Assembly: GCA_026392355.1 (NCBI GenBank)
Contig: JAPLCF010000030.1
Location: 1-64,000 of the forward strand
Length of the DNA: 64,000 bases
Direction: 5' to 3'
Source: Actinomycetota bacterium
GTDB lineage: Bacteria; Actinomycetota; Thermoleophilia; Gaiellales; F1-60-MAGs149
The notes under the pieces are model-generated. The model made no database searches. It saw nothing but the letters and a program-made list of their open reading frames with translations, and was not told where the DNA came from. This document shows positions 34,801-45,565 of this stretch, in pieces. Made by a program: the position numbers and the translations under genes. The first letter of the stretch is position 1, and the number at the start of each line of letters is the position of its first letter.

Positions 34801-35307
34801 ATGGTGATCCTCGGGGTCGACCCCGGCACGGCATCCACCGGCTACGGCGTGGTGACGGCGGAAGGGAGCCGGCTCAGGTCGGTCGACTTCGGCTGCGTTC
34901 ATACCGACGCCCACACCCCACTGGAAGAACGTCTAGCCGCGATTGCTCGGGCGATCGACGCGCTGATCGAAGAGCACGCGCCCCAGGCCCTTGCCGTCGA
35001 AGGCGTCTACGTCGGTGGTAATCCTCGAAACGCGCTCAACATCGGCCAGGCGCGCGGCGCCGTACTCGCGACGGCGGGGCTGCGTCACGTCGAGGTCGCG
35101 GAGTACTCCGTCTCTGAGATCAAGACGGCGGTCTGCGGGTTCGGGCGCGCGGAGAAAGCCCAGGTCCAGAAGATGGTCGGTGCGGTGCTCGGTCTCCCCA
35201 AGCCGCCGACGCCCGACCACGCCGCCGATGCGCTGGCAGCGGCGATCTGTCATGCCTCGCAGAGTCCGCTCGCCGCATCGCTGCGCAAGGCGGGGGTGCG
35301 CGCATGA
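34801..35307 (+). CDS. ruvC: Holliday junction resolvase RuvC
   Basis: A 168-residue endonuclease that cuts Holliday junctions symmetrically. The acidic active-site residues are in place: D7 (GVDPGT), E67 (AVEGVY), D139 and D143 (PDHAADAL). NPRNALNIGQARG and GFGRAEKAQVQ are diagnostic. It overlaps ruvA by 4 bases (ATGA), heading a ruvC-ruvA-ruvB operon. A TAGACT leaderless -10 supports the start. Confidence 0.97.
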   Translation: MVILGVDPGTASTGYGVVTAEGSRLRSVDFGCVHTDAHTPLEERLAAIARAIDALIEEHAPQALAVEGVYVGGNPRNALNIGQARGAVLATAGLRHVEVAEYSVSEIKTAVCGFGRAEKAQVQKMVGAVLGLPKPPTPDHAADALAAAICHASQSPLAASLRKAGVRA

Positions 35308-35891
35308 TCGCGCACGTCTCGGGGACCGTCACGGACCGCGAAGGCGACATTCTCGTCGTTGATGTCAACGGGGTTGGGTACGAGTTGACCGCCACGTTGA
35401 CCGCGCTGTCTCGGAGCGAGCCCGGTACCACCGTCACGGTGCCGACCTATCTCCACGTCCGTGAGGACGCAATGCAGCTCTTCGGCTTCGCCAGTGAGGC
35501 CGAGCGGCGCATCTTTCGACTGCTCCTGAACGTCAATGGCGTCGGGCCCAAGCTCGCGCTCGCGATTGTCTCGGCGCAAGACCCTGAGCGCATCGAGAGC
35601 GCCGTGCTCCTCGGCGACGTCGCACTGCTCTCAAGCGTGAGCGGTGTCGGCAAGAAGACCGCCGAGCGCATCTGCCTTGACCTCAAGGACAAGATCGCTG
35701 GTGCCGGTGCAGCGACGGGCGGCGGCTCGGTTCCCGTCGTGGCGTCCGACCCCCATCGCGAGGCTCGCGATGGCCTCGTCGCGTTGGGCTACTCCGTGAT
35801 CGACGCTGAGGCCGCGTTGCAGGGCGCGGACGGCTCGGCTGAGGATCGCATCAAGGCAGGGCTTGCCAAGCTCGGCGGGGCACGCGGATGA
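35304..35891 (+). CDS. ruvA: Holliday junction DNA helicase subunit RuvA
   Basis: A 195-residue protein with an N-terminal OB fold (IAHVSGTV onward), two helix-hairpin-helix motifs ([15 protein letters not shown] and [13 protein letters not shown]) that grip the junction, a glycine-rich linker near 140, and a C-terminal domain that contacts RuvB ([15 protein letters not shown]). The length is standard. It overlaps ruvC and ruvB by 4 bases each. Confidence 0.97.
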   Translation: MIAHVSGTVTDREGDILVVDVNGVGYELTATLTALSRSEPGTTVTVPTYLHVREDAMQLFGFASEAERRIFRLLLNVNGVGPKLALAIVSAQDPERIESAVLLGDVALLSSVSGVGKKTAERICLDLKDKIAGAGAATGGGSVPVVASDPHREARDGLVALGYSVIDAEAALQGADGSAEDRIKAGLAKLGGARG

Positions 35892-36913
35892 CCGACGACG
35901 CTCGCATCATTGCCGGCGAGGAAGAGCCGGAGGATCGCGAGGTTGACGGCTCCCTGCGCCCGCAGCGGCTCGGTGACTTCGTCGGTCAAGAGCACGCGGT
36001 GCGTCAGCTCGAGACGTTCGTTGCCGCCGCACGCGGCCGGGGAGAGGCCTGTGATCACGTGCTCCTCGCCGGGCCCCCGGGCCTCGGCAAGACGAGCCTG
36101 GCGTTCATCGTCGCTATCGAGATGGAGAGCCGTATCCACACGATCTCCGGGCCCGCACTCGAGCGCAAGGGCGACATCGCCTCGATCCTGACGGCCCTCG
36201 AGCCCAACGATGTGCTGTTCGTCGATGAGGTCCATCGCCTGCCCCGGGCCATCGAGGAGTTGCTGTATCCGGCGATGGAAGATGGTGCGATCGACATCGT
36301 GATCGGGCAGGGCCCCGGCGCCCGCACACTGCGGCTGGATCTCGCACCATTCACGCTGGTCGGTGCGACGACGCGCGCCGGGCTCCTGACCACGCCGATG
36401 CGCGACCGGTTCGGTATCTCGCTGCGGCTCGAGTACTACACGCCTGACGAGCTGTTGCGCATCATTGAGCGCTCGGCCGGCATCCTCTCACTCACCATCG
36501 ACGCCGACGCCGCCGCGGAGATCGCGCGCCGCTCGCGCGGCACACCGCGCGTCGCCAATCGCATTCTGCGGCGCGTGCGCGACGTGGCGCAGGTGCGCGG
36601 CTGGGACGCGGTTGATCGAGCAGGTGCGCTCGAAGCGCTCGAGTTGCTCGGCGTCGACGAAGACGGGCTCGACCGCGCTGACCGCGAGTACCTACGGGCG
36701 ATTGCTGAGCGCTTCAACGGCGGCCCGGTCGGCCTCAGCACCATCGCTGTCGCGATTGGCGAGGATGAGGGGACGCTCGAGGAGGTCTACGAGCCCTACC
36801 TGATCCAGCAGGGACTGATTCAGCGCACGCCGCGCGGACGTGTCCTGACGCCGCGCGGGCGGGAGCTGACGGGCATGCCGAACGATCCTGGCATGCCGTC
36901 GCTGCTCGACTAG
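35888..36913 (+). CDS. ruvB: Holliday junction branch migration ATPase RuvB
   Basis: A 341-residue AAA+ motor. Walker A GPPGLGKT at residues 62-69, Walker [10 protein letters not shown] near 110-118, the sensor segment [11 protein letters not shown], and the arginine finger region before [11 protein letters not shown] are present, and the C-terminal winged helix ends with [10 protein letters not shown]. It forms the hexameric pump with RuvA. Its stop overlaps the stop of the convergent channel gene (CTAG). Confidence 0.98.
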   Translation: MTDDARIIAGEEEPEDREVDGSLRPQRLGDFVGQEHAVRQLETFVAAARGRGEACDHVLLAGPPGLGKTSLAFIVAIEMESRIHTISGPALERKGDIASILTALEPNDVLFVDEVHRLPRAIEELLYPAMEDGAIDIVIGQGPGARTLRLDLAPFTLVGATTRAGLLTTPMRDRFGISLRLEYYTPDELLRIIERSAGILSLTIDADAAAEIARRSRGTPRVANRILRRVRDVAQVRGWDAVDRAGALEALELLGVDEDGLDRADREYLRAIAERFNGGPVGLSTIAVAIGEDEGTLEEVYEPYLIQQGLIQRTPRGRVLTPRGRELTGMPNDPGMPSLLD

Positions 36914-37740
36914 TCGCGGCGCGTACGGAGGCCGTGCTCGACGGCGTCAAGTGCCTCGCGCAAGTCGCGGATACGGGCCTCGATGTCGGCCGTATCGCCA
37001 CCCTGGCGGATGCGCTCCTCCTGTCGAACCTCCTCCAAGCTGCCGATCATGATGCCGAGCAACAGGTTGAGCACGACGAACGTGCCGAGCAGGATGAAGG
37101 ACAGGAAGAACAGCACGCTCTCGAGCGGCTTGGCTTCGAAGACGAGGGCGAAGGTGGTCGTCCAGCCCTCGAGCGTCAGAATGGAGAAGAGCGACAGCAT
37201 GGCGCGCCCGATGTTTCCCCATGCGGTGGGATCAAGATCGGCAAACAGCGTCCAGCCGACCATGCCGTAGAGAAAGACAAGGAGCCCGGTCAGAACCCCA
37301 AGACCGGTGGCCGGGCGGATCGCGCGGGTGGCGCCACGCAGCAGCACCTGGACGTCGGGGAGGTACTTGAGCAGCCGCGCGACGCGAAGCAGGCGCAGCA
37401 GGCGCAGCAGGGCAGCGTTCTCGCGGATCCCTGGCACGAACAGCGCCGCGATAATCACGAAGTCGAACACGTTCCAGCCAGAGCGGAAGAACGCCTGCGG
37501 GTGCCGACCGAACGCGAGGATGCGAATCACCAGCTCGGCCACGAAGATGGTCAGGAAGATGCTGTTAAGCAGGTGCAGCGTGTCTCCGTGGCGCGTCATA
37601 ACCCCGTCGAAGGTCTCCACGCCGAGCAACACGGCGTTGAGGGCAATCGCGATGATGATCGCGGTCTGGAAGCGCTCGGAGTCCGCGATGCGGGCGAAGC
37701 GGGCGGAAACCGAACCGGTGGCGGTGGACGTCGTCGTCAT
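36910..37740 (-). CDS. Voltage-gated cation channel, BacNav/CavMr-like
   Basis: A 276-residue single-domain six-helix channel of the NaChBac type. S1-S4 form a voltage sensor whose S4 has basic residues at every third position (R113, R116, R119, R122, K125). S5, a pore loop and S6 follow, and the C-terminal tail (about 235-272) is a predicted coiled coil for tetramer assembly. The selectivity filter is TLEGW (residues 189-193), where sodium channels of this family usually have TLESW; glycine at this place is associated with calcium permeation in a related prokaryotic channel. The ATG has an AGGAGAG ribosome-binding site. It is convergent with ruvB. Confidence 0.9.
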   Translation of the reverse strand: MTTTSTATGSVSARFARIADSERFQTAIIIAIALNAVLLGVETFDGVMTRHGDTLHLLNSIFLTIFVAELVIRILAFGRHPQAFFRSGWNVFDFVIIAALFVPGIRENAALLRLLRLLRVARLLKYLPDVQVLLRGATRAIRPATGLGVLTGLLVFLYGMVGWTLFADLDPTAWGNIGRAMLSLFSILTLEGWTTTFALVFEAKPLESVLFFLSFILLGTFVVLNLLLGIMIGSLEEVRQEERIRQGGDTADIEARIRDLREALDAVEHGLRTRRD

Positions 37741-37857
37741 GACTCTCCTGATTGTGGCATGAGCCGGTTGTCCATTGGCGCTCGTCATTGCCTCCCCGGT
37801 GACTGCGGCGGCGGCGGGTTGTCGATGGTGCGCTAGCGCTCCGGTACCGTGCGGTGC

Positions 37858-39974
<2,117 letters not shown>

Positions 39975-40325
39975 ATGCAGACCTACCTCCTGCTCTTCGT
40001 GGCAATGGCCGCGATTTTCTATCTGCTGATCCTGCGTCCGCAGCAGCGTGCCAAGAAGGCCAAGGCCGAGATGGCGCAGGCGCTTGAGCCGGGCTCCGAG
40101 ATTCTCACCGTCGGTGGCATTTTCGGCACCGTGGTCGAACTGCGTGAGGCCGATTTCGATCTGGAGATCGCAGACGGCGTGATCATGAAGATGGATCGCC
40201 GCGCGATTGCCTCAGTGATCCGCGACACCGACGACACCGACGGCGACACCGCCGACGATGATGATGCGTCGGTGGACGAGGATCACGAGGCCGACGGCGA
40301 CGCCGCCGACGACGCCAAGAACTAA
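39975..40325 (+). CDS. yajC: Preprotein translocase subunit YajC
   Basis: A 116-residue membrane protein with one N-terminal helix (LLLFVAMAAIFYLLILRP), the RPQQRAKKAKAE basic anchor, and the conserved GSEILTVGGIFGTV core. The C-terminal 40 residues are an extremely acidic tail rich in D and A, longer than in E. coli YajC. It accompanies SecDF in the Sec translocase. It directly abuts tgt and is 3 bases from secDF. Confidence 0.93.
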   Translation: MQTYLLLFVAMAAIFYLLILRPQQRAKKAKAEMAQALEPGSEILTVGGIFGTVVELREADFDLEIADGVIMKMDRRAIASVIRDTDDTDGDTADDDDASVDEDHEADGDAADDAKN

Positions 40326-40328
40326 CGC

Positions 40329-43130
40329 ATGCGCCGTACTACCGTCCTGATTCTGATTGCCGTGCTGGCGCTGCTCGTCGGCACAGGCTTGCTGTCGTAC
40401 CTGCGCGCCCCGGTGCTAGGTCTCGACCTCCAGGGCGGTGCCGAGGTTACGCTCGAGGCCCAGCCGCAGCAGGGCCAGACCGTCACCGACGAGCAGATGA
40501 ATCAGGCCGTGCAGATCCTGCGCACCCGCGTTGACGCCCTTGGCGTCGCGGAGCCGCAGATCCAGCGTGAGCAGGGCAACCGCATCACGATCGCCGTGGC
40601 CGGAGAGAACGATCCGGCCCGCGTATTTGCGCTTGTCGGCTCGACGGGTCAGCTGTACTTCATCGATCTCGAGGAGGGGCTCACCCAGGGTGTTTCTCGC
40701 TCGTTCGTCGCGGGTGCAGGCATCGTCCCCAAGACGTCGCTCTACGAGCTCCTCAAGTCGGTACCGAAGAAGCTTCAGAACGGCGAGCAGAGCATCTACT
40801 ACGCCTTCAAGAAGGGCGACACCGCGCAGCCGTTGAACCCCAACGGGGCCGTCACCATGGACCAGCTGCTGCTGCAGCTCGGTGAGCAGTCGGTGCCGGA
40901 TGACGTCGAGGTGCTCGGCGTGCCGACCGAGCACATTGCCGTCAAGTGCTCGAACCAGTCACCCGCTGGTTGTCCGCCGAACATCACGCCGATCACCACG
41001 AAGGCCGCGGAGAAGTTCTTCTGGTACATGTTCGACCTGCCGCCGGTGAACGAGCGCCTGACCGGCGACGACCTCGAGAGCGCGAAGGCCGACTTCGACA
41101 CGCAGACCGGTCAGCCGGTCGTCTTGATGAATTTCACCGATCGTGGCGCGAAGCTGTTCGCTGACATCACGAAGCAGCTGGCCGACCGTGGCCGTTCTGA
41201 GTGGAGCGCGGCGGGTGCCCAGGCGGGCCAGGAGTCGGCGTACTTCCAGCGCTTCGCGATCATCCTCGACGGCGGTCTCGAGACGTACCCGACCATCGAT
41301 TTCGTCCAGAACCCGGATGGCATCACAGGGGGTGCTGCCCAGATCACCGGGTTGGACTCGCCGCAGGAAGCGAGCGACATCGCGCTCGTGCTCCAGTCGG
41401 GCTCCTTGCCGGTGCGCTTCGTGTCGCTGTCGTCGAGTCAGGTCTCGGCCACGCTCGGTGCTGAATCCCTGCGCCAGGGCTTGATCGCTGGCCTCATCGG
41501 CCTGCTGCTGATGATGCTGTACCTGATCATCTTCTACCGCGTGCTCGGTGTCGTCGCGGCCTTCGCGCTCATCATCTTTGCCGCGCTGTTCTATGGCGTG
41601 ATTCTTGCCGTACCTATCACCATGACGCTGCCAGGTATCGCGGGCATGATTCTCACGATTGGCGTGGCGGCAGACGCCAACATCGTGGTGTTCGAACGCG
41701 TCCGCGAGGAGTTCCGCGCGGGCAAGTCGCTGAAGGCCTCGATCTCCGCGGGCTACTCGCGCGGCTTCCGCACCATCCTGGATGCCAACGCCGTCACGTT
41801 GATCACCGCCGGCGTGCTGTTCGTTGCCTCGCAGTCGAGCGTCAAGGGCTTCGCCTTCCTGCTCGCGATCGGTGTGCTGGTCTCGATGTTTACCTCGGTC
41901 GTCGCGACACGCGCGATCCTGAGCGTGCTCTCGAACTTCGCGTGGTTCAACAACCCGCGTGTGATCGGTGCCGAAGCGAAGCCCGTGCGCTGGCGGTTCG
42001 ACTTCGCTGGGCGCAAGCGGCTGTTCTTCATCATCTCTGCCGTCGCCATCATCATCTGCGTCGGCGCGCTTACCGTCCGCGGCCTCAATCTGGGGCTCGA
42101 CTTCACCGGTGGCACGCGTATGGCTATCGTCACCACCAAGGCGGCAACGCCGGACGAGATCAAGGCGCTGCTCGTTAAGACAGACGGCGACTTGGGCGGC
42201 TCGATCGTCCGTGGTGAGGGCAACGCGGGTGGTTCGACGTACACGACGTTCCAGGTCGACGCCAAGGAGATCTCCGCCGACAAGGTGCAGACGATCGAGC
42301 AGCAGATCAACCAGCAGTATGGATTGGCCGAGCAGGTCGACGTGCGCACGGTGTCTGCCTCGTTCGGCAGCGAGATCCTCCGCGGCGCTCTGCTTGCGCT
42401 CGCGTTCTCGATCTTCCTGATCGTGATCTACATGGCGCTGCGCTTCGACTGGAAGTTCGCCGTGCCGATGATCGTCGCGCTGCTCCACGACCTCGTGATT
42501 GCCTTGGGCGTCTACGCCCTCTCTGGCCGGGAGGTGTCGAGTGCCACCGTGGCCGCACTGCTGACAATCTTGGGCTATTCGCTCTACGACACGATCATCG
42601 TGTTCGACCGCGTCCGCGAGAACGAGCAGACGCTGCGGCGCCAGACGTACGATCAGATCGTCAACATCTCCCTGTGGGAGACGGCGACGCGATCGCTCAA
42701 CACCTCGCTTGCGACGCTGCTGCCGATCCTCGCACTGTTCTTCTTCGGGGGCGAGACGCTGCAGGACTTCGCCTTTGCCCTGATCGTCGGCATCGCGATC
42801 GGTGCCTACTCCTCGTTCTTCGTGGCATCGCCGTTGCTCAGCGTGCTCAAGAGTCGCGAGCCCGAGTATCGCGGCCGCCCGGGTTCGACGGAGCTGCCGG
42901 CCTTCATGCTCGGTAAGGCCGGAGTCGAGCAGCAGAAGGTTGCGGTTGCGACCGGTGTCGACTCGACGCTGGCCATCGAGGCCGAGGAGATTTTCGAGTC
43001 CATGGACGACGCGTCCGCGGCTCCGAAGGCGGACGACCAGCCTGCGGGTGGCACGACGGCAGGGCCGGACGATGCGGCGATCGAGGCAGCGCGTCAGCGC
43101 CGCGCGAATCGCCGCGGCAAGAAGCGATAG
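40329..43130 (+). CDS. secDF: Protein translocase subunit SecDF (fused)
   Basis: A 933-residue fusion of SecD (about 1-560) and SecF (about 560-880), each with six membrane helices. The SecD half starts with one helix, then GLDLQGGAEVTLEA, a large extracytoplasmic domain, GLDSPQEASDIALVLQSG and the TLPGIAGMILTIGVAADANIVVFERVREE motif that carries the proton-relay aspartate. The SecF half repeats the plan: GLNLGLDFTGGTRM and YSLYDTIIVFDRVREN. It uses proton motive force to pull exported proteins out of the translocon. Many actinobacteria keep secD and secF separate; here they are one frame. A charged 60-residue tail follows the last helix. Confidence 0.96.
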   Translation: MRRTTVLILIAVLALLVGTGLLSYLRAPVLGLDLQGGAEVTLEAQPQQGQTVTDEQMNQAVQILRTRVDALGVAEPQIQREQGNRITIAVAGENDPARVFALVGSTGQLYFIDLEEGLTQGVSRSFVAGAGIVPKTSLYELLKSVPKKLQNGEQSIYYAFKKGDTAQPLNPNGAVTMDQLLLQLGEQSVPDDVEVLGVPTEHIAVKCSNQSPAGCPPNITPITTKAAEKFFWYMFDLPPVNERLTGDDLESAKADFDTQTGQPVVLMNFTDRGAKLFADITKQLADRGRSEWSAAGAQAGQESAYFQRFAIILDGGLETYPTIDFVQNPDGITGGAAQITGLDSPQEASDIALVLQSGSLPVRFVSLSSSQVSATLGAESLRQGLIAGLIGLLLMMLYLIIFYRVLGVVAAFALIIFAALFYGVILAVPITMTLPGIAGMILTIGVAADANIVVFERVREEFRAGKSLKASISAGYSRGFRTILDANAVTLITAGVLFVASQSSVKGFAFLLAIGVLVSMFTSVVATRAILSVLSNFAWFNNPRVIGAEAKPVRWRFDFAGRKRLFFIISAVAIIICVGALTVRGLNLGLDFTGGTRMAIVTTKAATPDEIKALLVKTDGDLGGSIVRGEGNAGGSTYTTFQVDAKEISADKVQTIEQQINQQYGLAEQVDVRTVSASFGSEILRGALLALAFSIFLIVIYMALRFDWKFAVPMIVALLHDLVIALGVYALSGREVSSATVAALLTILGYSLYDTIIVFDRVRENEQTLRRQTYDQIVNISLWETATRSLNTSLATLLPILALFFFGGETLQDFAFALIVGIAIGAYSSFFVASPLLSVLKSREPEYRGRPGSTELPAFMLGKAGVEQQKVAVATGVDSTLAIEAEEIFESMDDASAAPKADDQPAGGTTAGPDDAAIEAARQRRANRRGKKR

Positions 43131-43155
43131 CCGCCGTCCCGCCTAGCCTGCGGGA

Positions 43156-45378
43156 GTGACATCCGGCAAGCGCCTCTCGATCGAACCCTGCCCGACGCAG
43201 GCCTCCGCGCGGCTTGAGCACGAGGTCGGTATCGGTCGCGTTCTCGCTGACGCCCTCACACGGCGCGGCTGGACAGATCCCAGCGAGGTGCGCGCCTTCC
43301 TCGAACTAGAGGGCAGCATCCACAATCCGCTGCTGCTTGCCGACGCCGCGATCGCGATTCCGCTCATCCAAACGGCAATCTCCGCGCGCACGCCGATCGC
43401 CGTGCACGGTGATTACGACGCCGATGGCGTCTGCGCCACAGCGCTGCTCTGCGAAGGGCTCGCCGCGCTCGGTGCTGATGTTCGGCCCTTCATCCCCAGT
43501 CGGTTCGAAGAGGGCTATGGCCTAGCCGTCGAAACGGTCGACCGTCTGCATGCCGACGGCGTGCGTCTCATCATCACGGTGGATTGCGGCGTGACAGCGG
43601 TCGCCGCCGCTGCGCGAGCCGCCGAGCTCGGGATCCAACTGATCATCACGGATCACCATCGCCATGGTGCTGAGTTGCCGGCATGTCCGATCGTGGCACC
43701 GGCGGTGCGTGGCACGTATCCGTTTGACGCGCTGTGCGGTGCCGGGACTGCGTACAAGCTGCTGGAGGGTCTCGTGGCTGCCTGCGATGCGGATCCAGGC
43801 ATTCTGGATGGTGTGGTCGACTTGGTAGCGATCGCGACGATCGCGGACTTGGTGCCGCTCGTCGACGAGAACAGGGCGCTCGCGCGCCGTGGCATCAAGC
43901 GGATCGGTGAAGGGAAACGGCTCGGCCTCGAGGTTCTCCTCCGCATCGCGAAGGTCGACGCGCGAGTAATCGACGCCGGCGCCATTGGCTTCCGGGTTGG
44001 CCCGCGTCTCAACGCGGCGGGCCGCCTCGAGCACGCCGACGCCGCGCTGCGGCTCATGATGACCAAGGATCCGAAGGAGGCGCATGAGCTCGCCGAGTTG
44101 CTGGATGGCCTGAACCGGCGCCGCCGCGCAATCGAGGATCGGATCTTGCGAGAGGCACTGGAGTTGCATGAGCAGCTTCCGGATACGCGCAAGGAACAGC
44201 TCGGTCTCGTGCTCGCGTCTGATGGCTGGCATCCCGGCGTCGTCGGTATCGTCGCTTCGCGCGTGGTGGAGCGCGTTCGTCGGCCTACGGTGCTTGTCGC
44301 CCTTGACGGCGCGACTGGGTCGGGCTCCGGCCGCAGTTTGGAGGGCTTTGACCTGCACGCTGGCCTCGCCGCGTGTGATGCGTACCTCGAGCGTTGGGGC
44401 GGCCATCGCGCGGCCGCCGGCGTGACGGTGCGCACCGAACACGTCGATGCCTTCGCGGCCGCGTTCGCCGACTACGCCACGACAATGCTGACCGGGGTGG
44501 ACCTGCGGCCGATTCAGCGCATCGATGCAGTTGTTGCACTCACGGACGTTTCGCTCGAGACCGCCGCCGACATCGCGCGTCTCGAGCCCGTCGGCATGGG
44601 CAATGCCGGCATCACCGCATTGATTCCGGCAGCCGAACTCATTGATGTTCGGAAGATCGGTGCAGAAGGTCGCCACCTAGACATGCGGGTGCGGACTGCC
44701 GCCGGTTCGTGTCGTGCGGTCGCCTGGAGCATGGGCGAAGAGTTCGACCTGCTGTCGAGCGGCATTCGTGTGGACGTGGCGGCCCGCATCGAGCGCTCGG
44801 TCTGGCAAGGCTCCGAGCGCGTCGAACTGGTGGCGCGCACGATCCAGGCGCTCCCGGACGAACACGACGTGCCAGGGCTCTGCGCGACACCCTGCGATGC
44901 CACCTGCCCGACGCGTGTCGCAACGCCGCTGCCGTCGCCGGAGCCGCTGGCTACGGGACTCTCACTTGATCAGCTTCGCGATGAGCGCGGGGGCGGTGCG
45001 ATTGCCGAGCTCACCCGGTTGGCGGCTTCAGGTGACGGCGTTCTGATCGTCGTGGCCGATGTGGCGCGTCGGCGTACGATGGTGCTGTCGGCGCTGGCAC
45101 CCGATCGCTTCGGGCTCGACGGGGCACTCCTGTTCTCCCGGCTCTGCACGGAGGCGGCGCTCGATGCGCGTCAGCAGTTGCTGCACGAAGGCACCTGGAT
45201 CGCGTTGGTGGATCACGACACGCTCACTCGTCGTCCGAATATTGCTGAGCACTTTGGTGACGCCGTCGTCCTCGATCCACCCATGGGGCCGTGGCTCGCA
45301 CCTGCGGGTCCACGCTGGGCTCGTGTCGACGGACCAGCCGAGCATCGCTTTACGGCGTCGGTGTACGCGGCGGTTTGA
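43156..45378 (+). CDS. recJ: Single-stranded-DNA-specific exonuclease RecJ
   Basis: A 740-residue DHH-superfamily 5'-3' exonuclease. The metal motifs are visible: HGDYDADGVCATAL, TVDCGVTA, the DHH in ITDHHRHG, and the aspartate of DLVAIATIADLVPL. DHHA1 follows with WGGHRAAAGV. About 160 extra residues after the OB region (from about 580) are absent from E. coli RecJ (577 residues) and are not recognised. The GTG start has TAGCCT at -12 to -7. Genes here follow the secDF-recJ-rel order. Confidence 0.94.
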   Translation: MTSGKRLSIEPCPTQASARLEHEVGIGRVLADALTRRGWTDPSEVRAFLELEGSIHNPLLLADAAIAIPLIQTAISARTPIAVHGDYDADGVCATALLCEGLAALGADVRPFIPSRFEEGYGLAVETVDRLHADGVRLIITVDCGVTAVAAAARAAELGIQLIITDHHRHGAELPACPIVAPAVRGTYPFDALCGAGTAYKLLEGLVAACDADPGILDGVVDLVAIATIADLVPLVDENRALARRGIKRIGEGKRLGLEVLLRIAKVDARVIDAGAIGFRVGPRLNAAGRLEHADAALRLMMTKDPKEAHELAELLDGLNRRRRAIEDRILREALELHEQLPDTRKEQLGLVLASDGWHPGVVGIVASRVVERVRRPTVLVALDGATGSGSGRSLEGFDLHAGLAACDAYLERWGGHRAAAGVTVRTEHVDAFAAAFADYATTMLTGVDLRPIQRIDAVVALTDVSLETAADIARLEPVGMGNAGITALIPAAELIDVRKIGAEGRHLDMRVRTAAGSCRAVAWSMGEEFDLLSSGIRVDVAARIERSVWQGSERVELVARTIQALPDEHDVPGLCATPCDATCPTRVATPLPSPEPLATGLSLDQLRDERGGGAIAELTRLAASGDGVLIVVADVARRRTMVLSALAPDRFGLDGALLFSRLCTEAALDARQQLLHEGTWIALVDHDTLTRRPNIAEHFGDAVVLDPPMGPWLAPAGPRWARVDGPAEHRFTASVYAAV

Positions 45379-45405
45379 CGTTCCAGGTGCCTGACGGCAG
45401 GCGCG

Positions 45406-45438
45406 ATGCTCCAAAGGGGTCAGACCCTTCTGGAGCAT
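45406..45438. repeat. Palindromic repeat, copy 1
   Basis: A 33-base imperfect palindrome: 16-base arms around a single central base, with GGGGTC-A-GACCC at the core and ATGCTCC/GGAGCAT at the ends. It resembles REP-type intergenic elements. A near-identical inverted copy lies at 45472. It follows recJ by 27 bases. Confidence 0.8.
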
Positions 45439-45471
45439 GAGGTGACAGTGTTCGCGCGTGCCACGCGAGCG

Positions 45472-45504
45472 ATGCTCCAGAAAGGTCTGACCCCTTTGGA
45501 GTAT
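45472..45504. repeat. Palindromic repeat, copy 2 (inverted)
   Basis: The reverse complement of this 33-mer matches copy 1 at 31 of 33 positions. The 33-base spacer between copies shows nothing recognisable. Its last four bases overlap the start of the 25-bp inverted repeat. Confidence 0.8.
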
Positions 45505-45552
45505 CGGACGGTGGGGGATGGCCCGGACGGGCCATCCCCCACCGTCCGATAC
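45501..45552. repeat. Perfect 25-bp inverted repeat upstream of rel
   Basis: The arms 45501-45525 and 45528-45552 are exact reverse complements with a 2-base centre (GA). The right arm runs into TACCAT (45550-45555), a plausible -10 for rel. As RNA it would form a very stable hairpin that could end recJ transcription, but no T tract follows; as DNA it covers the rel promoter. Confidence 0.85.
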
Positions 45553-45565
45553 CATCCGAGAGGCG

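Noticed and set aside
40959-42488. 509-codon open frame opposite secDF
   Set aside because: Composition is low-complexity and charged, and SecDF is unmistakable on the other strand.
45406-45504. CRISPR array
   Set aside because: There are only two repeat units, in inverted orientation, with palindromic internal structure and no further units or cas genes.
45406-45552. Insertion sequence or transposon remnant between recJ and rel
   Set aside because: No transposase fragment, target-site duplication or longer element is visible; the region is only palindromic repeats.
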